DNA of 64,000 nt from Cladochytrium replicatum (lineage: Eukaryota > Chytridiomycota > Chytridiomycetes > Cladochytriales > Cladochytriaceae), in NCBI GenBank assembly GCA_025526935.1, contig JAHLKD010000068.1, forward strand, positions 134,001 through 198,000. The letters are read 5' to 3'. A program made the position numbers and the translations under genes. The notes under the pieces are model-generated. The model was not told the DNA's origin. It ran no database searches and saw only the letters and a program-made list of their open reading frames with translations. Positions 1 through 10,093 of this stretch are shown here, in pieces. Position 1 is the stretch's first letter. Each line of letters opens with the position of its first letter.

Positions 1-1
1 C

Positions 2-190
2 GATCGGATCTTGGTGCTCCACCATGGTGCGGTCATCGAGTTTGGGAGCCCATTGGAGCTGTTGTCACGAGTTGGAACGGGGGCTGAAGGGAGTGGACCC
101 TTCAGAAGAATGTGTGAAGAAACCGGGGAGATGGAATTGATCATGCAGATTGCGGAGAGCGCGGCGAAAGAGAGAGCGGCTTACCAATAG
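2..190 (+). CDS. C-terminal end of an ABCC-type ABC transporter (partial)
   Basis: The gene enters from the left edge; only the last 62 codons and the TAG are present. The frame opens DRILVLHHGAVIEFGSP, the D-loop/H-loop side of the second nucleotide-binding domain, and ends with FRRMCEETGEME. Both are typical of the C-terminus of ABC subfamily C (multidrug-resistance-associated) transporters, in which the signature before the stop is an 'F..M...TGE' motif. These proteins export conjugated organic anions or sequester them in the vacuole; the substrate cannot be told from this piece. No membrane segment is visible here. Confidence 0.85.
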   Translation, partial: DRILVLHHGAVIEFGSPLELLSRVGTGAEGSGPFRRMCEETGEMELIMQIAESAAKERAAYQ

Positions 191-372
191 CAATAGGCTA
201 TGAACAGAATCACCCATATCACTCGATTAGCAAGTTAACTTTTTTACCGCCACTACTACTTTTCGTGGTTCCCAAGTATTTCTATAATAGCAGCAGTGTC
301 ACCCCAAATACAAAAATACCGCTAATCTTCACTGAAACTGTCCGCGTTTTCACCGTTCCGCCACGTCTATTG

Positions 373-1785
373 ATGCCCTCAACTTTTCTCAGGGCCTTTT
401 CGTGCGTGTCACCGAGAAAAACATTCTTTTTTAACTCGACGACTGCTCGCTTTGCACGTCGCACATCCTCGGCAGCTCTACCACTATCTATTTCAAACGC
501 AATGGCTGCGTCTACTCCGAAAACTGTATCAGATCCACTTCGCGAACCACTCAGTGCTCACTACTCCACTCTCAGGAGCAGAGATGCCGCTACCACGTCT
601 TCCAAATTAAATCCCCCCGACATACCAGAGCTCATGATCCCACAGAGCGCATACGACGCGCTGTACGGAATGTACGGCGAGGAAATCGGTGCAAGGCTGA
701 AAGTATTCGAAAAACAGACCGATGCAGCGGTTCCACCGGAGAGTATGTACGTGATCCGTCTCGATGGCGTCGCTTTCCACACGTTCACGAAGGGACTGAA
801 GGCGCCGTTTGATGATCGGCTGACTGATAGCATGGTGCGGACGACCGTCGATCTTGTTGCAAAGTTCAATGCGTGCATGGGATACTGCCAGTCCGACGAG
901 ATCTCGCTTGTATTCCCGGCCGCGATCGAAACCGAGGTTGTCTCGCCGGGAAGTTTGGCGACGGATCTTGAGACAGCTCAGCTGGGCGACAGTGCTGTTG
1001 CGGAGCCAGATGGACAACCGGGAGACAGCGAGAGGAATCCGAATAAGCGGCCGGCTGAGGAGATTCTTGGCGGAGACGAGGAAGCTGCCTCATCCAGTGA
1101 CGGCAATCCTGGTTCGAACCCAAAGAAGAAAGTGAAGAAAGAGAAGCACATGAACAAAATCCACGCCTACTCGGGACGGATCCAGAAACTCGCAACCACA
1201 ACCGCATCCTATGCAACCGCACGCCTGAATTTTTACCTGAGCCGACACGAATTCTCCGATCTAGCCCCACACGTCGCCCAACGGATGCGTTCGCACATCG
1301 CCTACTTTGACGGCCGCGTAATTCCACTTCCGTCTGCAAAAGACGCGATGGAAACAGTATTTTGGAGGTCGAATCTCGATGGAATCAGGAACGCGATCTC
1401 CGCGATGGCTCAGGCGAAGTTCTCTGCAAAACAGCTTCATAAGAAAGGTTGTAAAGAGAAACTGAGGATGCTGGCCGATGCTGGGGTGGACAGCTGGATG
1501 ACTTACTCCCCCAGAGCTTTCTTTGGGACGTGGGTCAAGAAGGAGTCTTATGTGCTAGAAGGCGCAACGGATCCTCGGACCGGCCAACCTGTCCCAAACG
1601 AAGTGATACGAACGCGCGTGAGGACGGGCACGTTTAATTGGGCGGACTGGAGCGTGGAGGATAGAATCCGATTCATGTTGGATAAATATTGGCGTCTTGA
1701 GGACGGACATCCTGGGATGGATCCATTGGAGGGCGTAAGATCAAACTATGCGGCGGGCACATCAAATCCTGATTCAAATACATGA
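373..1785 (+). CDS. Thg1-like 3'-5' polymerase (tRNA-His guanylyltransferase family), intronless
   Basis: Single uninterrupted frame. From the ATG at 373 it gives 470 aa; a second in-frame ATG at 502 gives 427 aa. The catalytic palm is clear: VIRLDGVAFHTF with the metal-binding Asp near residue 131, and CQSDEISLVF with Asp175/Glu176. A later block has LATTTASYATARLNFYL, FDGRVIPLP and FWRSNLDGIRNAIS. The canonical HINNLYNT motif of tRNA-His Thg1 is replaced by RNAISAMAQAKF, as in broader Thg1-like proteins, so the substrate may be 5'-end repair rather than G-1 addition. About 75 residues with a basic KKKVKKEK stretch (a possible nuclear signal) split the two halves. Residues 1-43 from the first ATG lack acidic residues and are rich in Arg/Ser, resembling a mitochondrial presequence. 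The family call is firm; the substrate is not. Confidence 0.8.
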   Translation: MPSTFLRAFSCVSPRKTFFFNSTTARFARRTSSAALPLSISNAMAASTPKTVSDPLREPLSAHYSTLRSRDAATTSSKLNPPDIPELMIPQSAYDALYGMYGEEIGARLKVFEKQTDAAVPPESMYVIRLDGVAFHTFTKGLKAPFDDRLTDSMVRTTVDLVAKFNACMGYCQSDEISLVFPAAIETEVVSPGSLATDLETAQLGDSAVAEPDGQPGDSERNPNKRPAEEILGGDEEAASSSDGNPGSNPKKKVKKEKHMNKIHAYSGRIQKLATTTASYATARLNFYLSRHEFSDLAPHVAQRMRSHIAYFDGRVIPLPSAKDAMETVFWRSNLDGIRNAISAMAQAKFSAKQLHKKGCKEKLRMLADAGVDSWMTYSPRAFFGTWVKKESYVLEGATDPRTGQPVPNEVIRTRVRTGTFNWADWSVEDRIRFMLDKYWRLEDGHPGMDPLEGVRSNYAAGTSNPDSNT

Positions 1786-1934
1786 GCACAAGCGTTTGAA
1801 CAATGAAAAGAGGTGCACTAGTCAGATCATGTATTGCGCACAACAAGCATTCACTTTGTCCGAATCATTTTAAGCTTGTCCGCAGAGTACTGGAAACAAA
1901 TAAATGAGCAGTAGCACAACATTACACCACGCCC

Positions 1935-2562
1935 TCATACCACAAAGTTGTCGGCATACACCTTCTTGCGGAACTTTGGCTCCTTCGGCTCGTCGACCCA
2001 GTAGTCGTAACCCTGACGTTCTGCGAACATGATGGCGTCATCCCGGGTCTTGAACTCAATCTTAGCGGCCTGAACTGGGTCTCCGCTACCCAAAAACGAC
2101 GAAGGTTCGTTAATCTCCTTCCAAACGAGAAGTCAGAAATTTCCAAACCTGGAAGACCATCCCATCAACTTGTTCTCCCATCGCTGCTGGACGTCGAAAT
2201 CAATCCTCCACATGTCCTTATTTGAACCCTGCTGTGTCGCAGTGCGTGCGGGTCTGTAGACCCTTACTCCACGGCGGGAAATCTCAGGAGGCACACCTGA
2301 AGTGCATTCAGTCTTGCGCATTGTGAAGAAGATGGCAGCGTTTTTGGGACATACCGCTCACTGCGTCGGCGCGGTAAATGGGTCGCTCCTCGAGAGCAAC
2401 ATCATCAGCCGCCGCAACGGAGGGTGCAGATTCTTCGGTCGAAATTGCCGGTTTGTCTGAGTATGCGCGGGAGAGCATGCATACTGCCGAGCGGGAGCGG
2501 GCGGTGCGCAATGTCGGGGCGACGGCGAGACTCGCGACTTTCTGGAGGGAATTTGAATTCAT
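1935..2562 (-). CDS. NDUFS4: NADH dehydrogenase (ubiquinone) iron-sulfur protein 4, complex I
   Basis: Three exons (2355-2562, 2149-2296, 1935-2085) join to 168 aa; the introns are 58 and 63 nt with GT...AG ends. The N-terminus MNSNSLQKVASLAVAP followed by many Arg/Ser looks like a mitochondrial presequence. The mature part holds the family core: SGVPPEISRRGVRVYRPA, WRIDFD, NKLMGWSSSGDPVQ (spliced), and the end FAERQGYDYWVDEP. NDUFS4 is a matrix-arm accessory subunit needed to assemble and stabilise the NADH module. Its length matches fungal homologues. It starts 108 bp from the divergently transcribed DRC2 gene. Confidence 0.93.
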
Positions 2563-2670
2563 TTTTGGTTTTTGTGGATGAACACAGCCCCAGAAAATTG
2601 GAGATCACAGACAGAAAAGAGAGCAGATCAAGAAGCAAGAGAAGGGTATCTCTAGCAGAATCAGATTAGA

Positions 2671-4631
2671 ATGCCACCCAAGAAGAAGGGGGGGAAGAAG
2701 GAGAAGGGAGGGAAGGGGGGTGGTGCGGGCATGGACGAGGAATCACGGAGGAAGTTACTCGAGCAGATGAAGGATAAGGCAAAGGTAAAGCATGCCAGAA
2801 TCAATGCTTGAGAAATGGACATTCTCTTTGATCTTTTCCAATCTTGGCATAGCTGATGCATTCGTCCCTCAAATTGACAGGAAAAGGTGAACATAGAATC
2901 CAAGAATGCAAAACTCAACCAGATCAAGATCCAAAACAGATGGCGAGAAATAATGAAGCTGGGTAAAGTCATTCTCGAGATTCCATGCAGAACTCATTTT
3001 TCTGAACCCTATAAATGCAGCAAAGTTGCGACAGTTGCAATCACAAGTCGACATCCTGCAGCAGATCCACGAGCGCCAACTGGACCGCAAGAATGCCGCG
3101 CTTTCCGGTCTCGAGCGTGACGTCACCGAAGCAGAGGAGCAATATGAGAACGCTCTCCAAGCGCACTGCACCAACGTGGATACGTTGGCGGAGTTGCAGA
3201 TGGAGCGTCTAGCAACTCTGCAGAGACAGTTCGAAGCCGATCTGGCGATTCTCCAAAACGAATTTGAGTCGGAGAGGTATGGAAAAGCAGATGAAAACCA
3301 AATGATGTTGGAATGACGTAAGTGTAAAGGACGGCACTGAAAGCGAAGCATGTGAAGGAAAAGTTTGATCTGGTGGGAATCATGACCCGGATGGAGATGG
3401 ATTTCGGGGAGACCGAAGCGGATGCGCGCCATGAGCACTCGAGTTTCAAGGACGACGTAAAGAACAAGAATTTGGAGGAGAAACACGCCTTGCGTATCCA
3501 GTTGGAAGGGACCGTCGAAGATCTTTGGAAGCATTTCCAAACTGTACGTCTTTCTTCCTCCTATTTTGCATCCTCCTCCATCCTGACTGGGTTGTCAAGG
3601 CTTTGAACCAATACAACGCCAGCACCGAAGAAAGGAAACGGCAATTCGAGGAGTTGAAGCTCAAAGACCAGAAAAACGCGAAGGAAATCGAGCAGCAAAT
3701 GAAAAAGCTCGTTAAGCTCCAGGTGCGTCTAAAAAAATATGTGTTACCTCTTTAAGTTGTGTACCTCAACCAACCCAAACCCTTCCAAGGAAACAATCTC
3801 GCACCTAAAAGCAAAGATGTCAAACAACGCCCGCGACTACGACGAGCGCAACCGCGCCTTACGCGAAGAGAAAGAGGCTATCCAGGTCCATTTCCAGGAG
3901 CTCAAGCACCGCATGAACGAGTTCCGAGACCGCGAGCATCGCAAGCTGACCGATCTCACTGTACTCTCCAACCGGGTGCTGCGGGACCTGAAGGAGAAGG
4001 TGGAGCGCGCGGAGAGGATCATCAAGCTTGCTGAGATGAACAGGAAGCTTGAGACCGAACAGGAGAAGGTGATGCCGTTTGCGGTAGTGGTGAGCGCAGA
4101 AGGAGATCAGAGGGATGGGGGTAGTGGGGAGGGAGAGGTGGAGAGTGTGGTGCTCAACTCTTCGAGGCCGAATAGCGCAAAGGTAAAAGATACGGAATTT
4201 TTTGCAAACATTACATGATATTGACGTTACGAATACTTCGGGTTGGATTTTTAGCAAGTTGTGCAGCTTCCGCGGGAGTATCAAGCAATGGAGCAATTCT
4301 ACAAACGCTTCAACAGAGTGATGCTTGACAAGCTCGCCCTGGAGAAACAGCGCGGGGCGCTGAGAGAGGAGAACGAGCATCTGAGGTCGATACTGAAACA
4401 GTATTTGGACGGCATTTCGGTCAGCGAGGAGGTTATGCAACGACTTAACCCATTGATGGTCGTAAATGGTAATGCATAAAAAAATGCCAAATGTTTGGTG
4501 TATCTGATTGTTGGTTGAAACAAGGAAAAACAAATGCTCCCCTTCGACACCCGCAGAGCGAGGTCAATGTTACACATATCGAGGCTTCGTACCACCTGAA
4601 CGCTCAACGACTGGGCAAGCTCTACTCGTGA
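2671..4631 (+). CDS. DRC2: Dynein regulatory complex subunit 2 (CCDC65-like), flagellar axoneme
   Basis: Eight exons: 2671-2784, 2881-2962, 3021-3276, 3330-3543, 3600-3722, 3790-4182, 4255-4468, 4525-4631. They total 501 codons (500 aa, close to the family size), every junction GT-AG and in frame. The start is a Lys/Gly-rich leader MPPKKKGGKK. The rest is nearly continuous coiled coil with DRC2 family blocks: LRQLQSQVDIL, DRKNAALSGLERDVTEAEE, LQLE-type heptads and the tail LPREYQAMEQFYKRFNR, then VNVTHIEASYHL. DRC2 is part of the nexin-dynein regulatory complex that links outer doublets and controls dynein. Its presence implies a motile 9+2 flagellum, so the fungus makes zoospores or did so recently. 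The gene looks intact. Confidence 0.9.
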
Positions 4632-5099
4632 AACTATTTCTGTGTATATTGGAACGATACACATGATGGGCAAACGGAATGAAATAAATGTGACATGATA
4701 ACATGACAAGAGCAGAAAATTGAACGTTCTGGCCGTGAGTTACGCGAAGAAATATCACCAACTTGCAAACCTCAGAGAAATATCGAGAAAGACTCCCTTT
4801 ATTGATCGTGAGTGGTCCGATGATCACACTCTGAATCGCAAAAAGCATGCTTTACATTCCAGGTTGCGGCGTGAATGCAACAAAACACTCTTAGATCGAC
4901 TCCAACAGTAGTAGTTCACAATAAACGAAAGGGAACACGGACGCTGCCGCAGATGAGACAAAAACTAAATCCGCCAAACATATGAGAAGAAAGGAATCTA
5001 ACCACCAAAACAATATAGAATAAAACGAATGGTGTCTCTGCGAGAAACAGCAGTCTAACCAAAAGCATTTGCTCTCCAACAAGGTCCGACAATGATCGC
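4632..5099. other. Convergent intergenic region
   Basis: Lies between the 3' end of DRC2 and the distal alternative last exon of the next gene on the minus strand. Short frames here (for example 4720-4911 +) show no family resemblance. I see only untranslated tails and AT-rich spacer. Confidence 0.5.
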
Positions 5100-6644
5100 T
5101 CACTTGGACGGGTGAATGTCATGGCGGTTGTATGCCCCTTCTTTCGGAACAGTAACATGGACCCACTTGCGCTCGGTATCTTCCTTGAACTGTCTCTGAC
5201 GACCCCACCTGATCCAATAAACAAAACTTTCGAGTTAGCACAGTCGATGAAAACAAAAGGTTATCGATAGCACAGCAAAAACCGATGGGGAAGGTTGAGT
5301 GACCTCGCCAAAAAATAGTATATTTGGCGCCAACCAAGAACGACACGACAATTTGCGATCGTAACTTAGCAGATAACGAAGCGGAAATCATTGAACCAAA
5401 AACTCTTGTTCCTCCAAAAATGTTCACGGAGAGTGCCTGTTCCACGCTCCTTCCGAAGGCGGCGTCACATGCACCCACTTCCTCTCCGTGTCCTCCTTGA
5501 ACGCCCTCTGCCTTCCCCACCTGAAGATGCGCTCGAGACGCAGGAACTCGATGGCTTCCTCGGGAATTAGGTCCTCGCGGAGGAAGAACGCGTTCAGACG
5601 CTCGCGGTCCTGGTAGATCAGACGGTAGCCCTTGTAAAGACCCATCTCGTACATGGCTTTCAGGTTGCCGCCGTAGTAGTTGGAGAAGCCGGTCTCGCTC
5701 CACATAAAGTCGGGCTTGTCTTCGACGGCGAGGGCCTCGGTCTCCCAGTTCCACATGGAGTCGCCGCTGTATTCGACGACGAGGACGCGGGGCCTGTAGA
5801 CGCGGTGGTCGATGGCCCTCCATACCCAGTACGAGCTTGAAAGGATATTAAGAAAAGTGTTAAGATTATGGCATCATTTTGGACGTACTTGTAGTCAAGG
5901 TCGACACTCAAAAGATCGAAATCGGCGGGCACAGAGTACTTTTGAACATGTTCCCGTTAACTTCAAATTTCAGTAAAATGGGAGCACATCTTGGATACCT
6001 TCTTGAAGAGATCCATGATGTTGTTCTTGGACATCATCTCCTTGTGAAGATTAATCTTGGCATTTTCGTTTCCACCGTCCATAAGAAGACCGGTCCACCC
6101 GAGCCTTTCACGAAGGAATCTGGTGTTCGTTTCGTCACCGTTCTCGGTGCCGAACTCGACATAGTATTTGTTTGTCGTACCAACGTTCTGGACTATGTTA
6201 GGAAAGAAAAAATTCAGTCCGGCTTTAAGGTAACAAGATGGAGCCACGCTGTGCTTACAGATGAATTGGAGGATACTGTCTGTGTTCATCTGTGAGTACT
6301 CCTTGAAGTAGTCATAGTCTTCAATGCTGAAAATCCATTCAATCTTCTTGTACGCCTCGAAACTTGCTGCAGACCTACGCTGCACTTAGCATTTCAAGGT
6401 TATGTCAGAACAAAAAAGAAACCCACTTCTTCAGGTAGGAGATTTCGGCAGCGAGCGCCTGGATGTTCTTCAATAGAATCTGCATCTGAGGCTCAGTCGC
6501 AGTGAGAGCCTGCAGCTGCTTCAAGTCCTCATCCAAAATCTCGGTTCTGGGTGCAGCTCTTTGGAAGCCCTGCATCGAAGCGAGCAGGAAGAGGATGACC
6601 GCCACGAGCGACAAAGAAGTGATTCCCAACACGACAGCACGCAT
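5100..6644 (-). CDS. Type II membrane protein with FkbM-like/Rossmann methyltransferase-type domain; two alternative last exons
   Basis: Exons 6423-6644, 6259-6379, 5999-6192, 5889-5938 and 5424-5835 give 332 aa. The first 25 residues (MRAVVLGITSLSLVAVILFL) form one membrane anchor, followed by a short coiled coil. The lumenal domain has VEFGTENGDETNTRFL (a glycine-rich motif I), GWTGLLMDG, VPADFDLLSVDLDY and YWVWRAIDHRVYRPRV, the pattern of FkbM-like, probably SAM-dependent or degenerate methyltransferases; the substrate is unknown. The last coding piece exists twice: WGRQRAFKEDTERKWVHVT ends at a TGA at 5424, and WGRQRQFKEDTERKWVHVT lies at 5100-5208. Splicing from AG/GTGGGG (5521/5520) to the acceptor at 5209 keeps the frame and gives 336 aa. 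The first intron (43 nt) is the shortest here. Confidence 0.72.
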
Positions 6645-8561
6645 TTCTGTGATGTGACTGGAAGGGTTGTCGAGGGAGGCGAAACTGATTTTCAGTTGTG
6701 TTAGCGGTGTGGTTTGAGGCAGGGCAAATCTAAAATTGGCACAACTTGGACACCCAACTCTGAAACCGAGAAACAAGAAATAGAAAGAAAGCGTTGTGCA
6801 CAATGGATTGAATACGATGATGATGATGATGGTGATGGTGACTGGTGTCAGTCTTTTTGCTCCACACTAATCTTGTAAAGGACACACCCTCTGCTCAGTC
6901 TTGTCTTTGAAAGCTAAATTTTGGCCTGGGCGTTCCAAAGTGGACGATCATATCTGGCTGAGTATGCGGCCATAGCTGTGCAGTGGACTGTTCCATGCAC
7001 AGGACATCACCGTAATTTTTTCCTACGCTAATTCGTTGCAACGTGCTCAGTCCTAGTCAGCTCAATATTCTGCAATTCATAGTTTTTTTTGTTTTCACAC
7101 ATGAATAGCGGAAATCTTCAAGCCCAAGAAGAGGAGTGATGACGTAAAAGTTTTGCCATGAAGATTGTGCACATAAACTACCACAAATAAAGCGTCACTC
7201 AAACCAAAGCTAAAGATCATTCCCATCAGAAGAAATCGACGGTGAATAGCGATCACGATTTCGCGTCGTGGCAGCATTTTGGGCATCATAGTATTCAGTT
7301 GGATCTGTCCGAGAGGATGGTGAGATTCTGGAGCCGGGAAAGCATGCGCGGAAACAGAACATCACGCTCGTTCCGGAAACATCAGACTTACATGAAATCT
7401 CTACGTAACGATTCAGAGATATTCAGACCCAAGCAATATGAATGAGTGGAACAACTGACAAAGTAAATAAGTAGATGAATTAATCAAGAATTTGCTCGGG
7501 CAACAGAACAATAATGCAGAACCATCGCACATTTTGTGCAACTTTGAGTTTGGTCTTGTAAATTGAGCTGCCGATTGATGGTAGCCGGTACGAGATTCTG
7601 TGGCAGGATTTGTCGCTGCCAGGTTGTTAAGTGTTTGACAGGTTGCACAAACCGGGCTTGCGATATTCGGCCGTCAGCCCAAATCAACAAGTTTGAAAAG
7701 CTCGTGAGTGTCAGCATTTCCTGATTAAGTCTGCGCCAGAATTGCTGCCGCCTTTGTACGAAGATCTTGTCTAACACACAAACCACACACTTTCCCCGTT
7801 CCAGCAATAAATGTCGATTCCAGGTGAGTTGCTCGGGATGTCTGTGATTTGGAGCTTCATTTCTGCAACCGCAGAGCTTCCATTCGCTCGTGGCCAGAAC
7901 TTGAGAAGTGGTGTTAGTGACTGTTATCCAATGAATAAGATGATGAGATCTGCCTGCTATCGGGACTGGTTGAGAAGCTAAATGTATGATTTATTGATGG
8001 AGAACACAACACCATCGCTCACGAGAAAAGCTTGCTAATAAGCATTGCAGGTACTTTTATGTGTATCATATGTAAAAATAGTTCTAGAAGCGAAATCCAA
8101 TTGAAAAGTGAAGCATATCGGCCATTTAAAACGCTCAACCACGATGAGCAAAGATGAGCTTGCTAATTGATCCCGAAAGAAAGTTGTTCGTACAAAAGAA
8201 GAGCAACATATACATCAGTACGGTTTATCAAATCAATCCTGGAAAACCTGGTTCCCTCTCTTTTATGTCAGGTTCTTGACCGATCTTGCGAATTGGACAG
8301 ATGGTGACAATCAATTTTGTCCAATTAACGATTTCATTTACAAATTCTCTTCATTTCGTGTATCTGGTACACATGCCAAGAGTCCAAGTGATGACATCCA
8401 GTCGGATTTGAATTTTCGACGAACAATTGCGCTGAAGAGTCGCTACACTGCCGAGCAGGAATTCATCAACGGAAGTTAATGGTTGCGATGGTAATGGTGC
8501 AATAATTGCCTTCACTTCTCTGTCAAGTTCCCACGCAAATGTCACGTGAGTAACGGTCATC
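6645..8561. other. 1.9-kb region without a recognised gene
   Basis: Short frames on both strands (7242-7445 +, 7484-7807 -, 8276-8479 +, 8351-8701 -) show no known motif, signal peptide or membrane pattern, and I cannot join them into a convincing spliced gene. A short (GAT/GGT)n-like tract lies at about 6815-6840. The right end is the promoter of PET100. Confidence 0.4.
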
Positions 8562-8992
8562 ATGTTTCGCAAGAACATCGAAGTGTTCAAGGTGAGAGTT
8601 TTGGATGGAAGGAACCCATCGAGAGCGGCACTAATCTTCACCTTTACTTTAACCGAACAGTTTGCCCTGTACATTATGTTTCCAATAGGCTCAATGTACA
8701 TTTACAACCGGCCGGAGGTACAAGATTGGTTTTACCCTCCAGAAAAGGTAAACCATAATGGAAGCACTGCCGTTACTATTTATTGACGTGCCATATCGAA
8801 AGCCTGGACCATTCGACGACTTTATTATCCCAGAATCAAAGTTGTTTGTAAGTTGAACGTTTAGGCAGATATGGCAAACTTACTTACTTTTCAACTTGCT
8901 GTTAGAAATTGCCACAGAGTCGCGAAGAGTTGGATGAGCAGGTAGAAAAGATGAAGAGAAATCACTTGCGATCGCAGCAAGAGCGAAAGTAG
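8562..8992 (+). CDS. PET100: PET100-like cytochrome c oxidase assembly factor
   Basis: Three exons (8562-8591, 8661-8747, 8906-8992) give 67 aa. The first ten residues MFRKNIEVFK are joined to FALYIMFPIGSMYIYN, a single inner-membrane segment, then FYPPEK and KLPQSREELDEQVEKMK. This is the compact PET100 layout: 'EVFKF' start, one TM helix, a Phe-Pro-Pro stretch and a charged coil. PET100 is an inner-membrane chaperone that helps assemble complex IV. The second intron (158 nt) is long for this genome and could hide an alternative exon (GTAAGT at about 8848). The length fits the human-type protein better than the longer yeast one. Confidence 0.75.
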
Positions 8993-9196
8993 TCTCCGAT
9001 TCCGATCGCTGTACAAAGTGGTTTAATGAGCTGGATGCATAAGTCGTTTGCAATGGAATACATATTTATCTAGCCACAGTCAAAGTTGAACGAGGAATGG
9101 ACCACCAATGCAAATATATTCAATTCTAGCTTTGCGAACAAAACCTCCAATTGCAGTTAAATATGTATATTAAGAGGCAGCAAGAAATCTCGCCAA
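8993..9196. other. Short spacer between PET100 and COQ7 (convergent)
   Basis: AT-rich 3' ends of two converging genes; no feature seen. Confidence 0.4.
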
Positions 9197-9994
9197 TTAT
9201 ACTCTCTTGGCAATCCAGATGGCTGCTCTGCACCCAGTTTGTATGACAAAGTTCAAAGCTGAATGTAGGGGTGCCTACGATGGGGGCGTGAGCAATCATC
9301 AACCGGTACACTATACACTTCAAAGGCAAAGAGCAAACGCACCTTCTTGGAATCAAGTTCAACCGCAGTGTCCAAATGCTCCAGCTCCTCGTCTCTGAAC
9401 TGTTTGACAACCTGCTGAAGTTCCTTTACTCCCTCGGAATCTTCCATGGTCATCAAATCACGCAGTTGGCTGTTGTTGTTATGTTGGAGATGACATTCAG
9501 AGAATGCGTGGAATAAATGCAACATCTGGCTAATTACTCATTGTAGTGCTGTCCGATTACGGTTTCAACTGCCTCCGTACATGCCATAGCCGCTTCCTTG
9601 CCTATGAGACCCGTCGCAGCACCTAGCGCGAACCCTGCAGCTTCCCATAATGGCCTGAGTGCAGAAGGACGAACGCGATTTGCTCCGAGCACATCATCGA
9701 ATGTCCTCAGATGTTTCTTCTCCTGCTCCCACATGTGCTGAGTGAGTTTGGGTGAGTGGTAGTATCTCAATGACTTGAATTGTGAAGCACGGCTACCTGG
9801 ATGATGGGAGCGACTTTTGGGTCGTTCCGCAGAGCCCAGAGTTGACCTCTGTAGATGTAGTCAGCCCCAATTTCCCCCGCATGATTTACGCGCAGTATTC
9901 TTGCTAGTTTGGCCTTGTCTGCCACCGACAGTTTTGGAGCGTTGGTTGCACCCGAAGATGCGGTCGCAAGGGTTCGGATCGCTTGACTTCGCAT
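9197..9994 (-). CDS. COQ7: 5-demethoxyubiquinone hydroxylase COQ7, mitochondrial
   Basis: Four exons (9797-9994, 9538-9737, 9343-9469, 9197-9274) join to 200 aa. The start [15 protein letters not shown] is a presequence. The di-iron ligands of the family are visible in order: [17 protein letters not shown], the EXXH-type [10 protein letters not shown], the [16 protein letters not shown] helix and DEELEHLD, then the conserved end [15 protein letters not shown]7 hydroxylates demethoxyubiquinone in the penultimate step of ubiquinone synthesis on the inner membrane. The ATG at 9994 is chosen because the upstream frame has only GTG. It is divergent from DOHH with 99 bp between starts. Confidence 0.95.
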
Positions 9995-10093
9995 GTCCAA
10001 ATTTGAGATTGCTTGCCACACACGTGTGACTTAATTTCGATTTCGGGTTTGAATCTCGGCTGCCTGAAAAATAGCAGAAGAAATCAAACTGCA

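Noticed and set aside
7484-7807. Minus-strand frame with a CxxC-like QSCTKC end, considered as a zinc-binding C-terminus
   Set aside because: Only one Cys pair and no upstream domain; judged chance.
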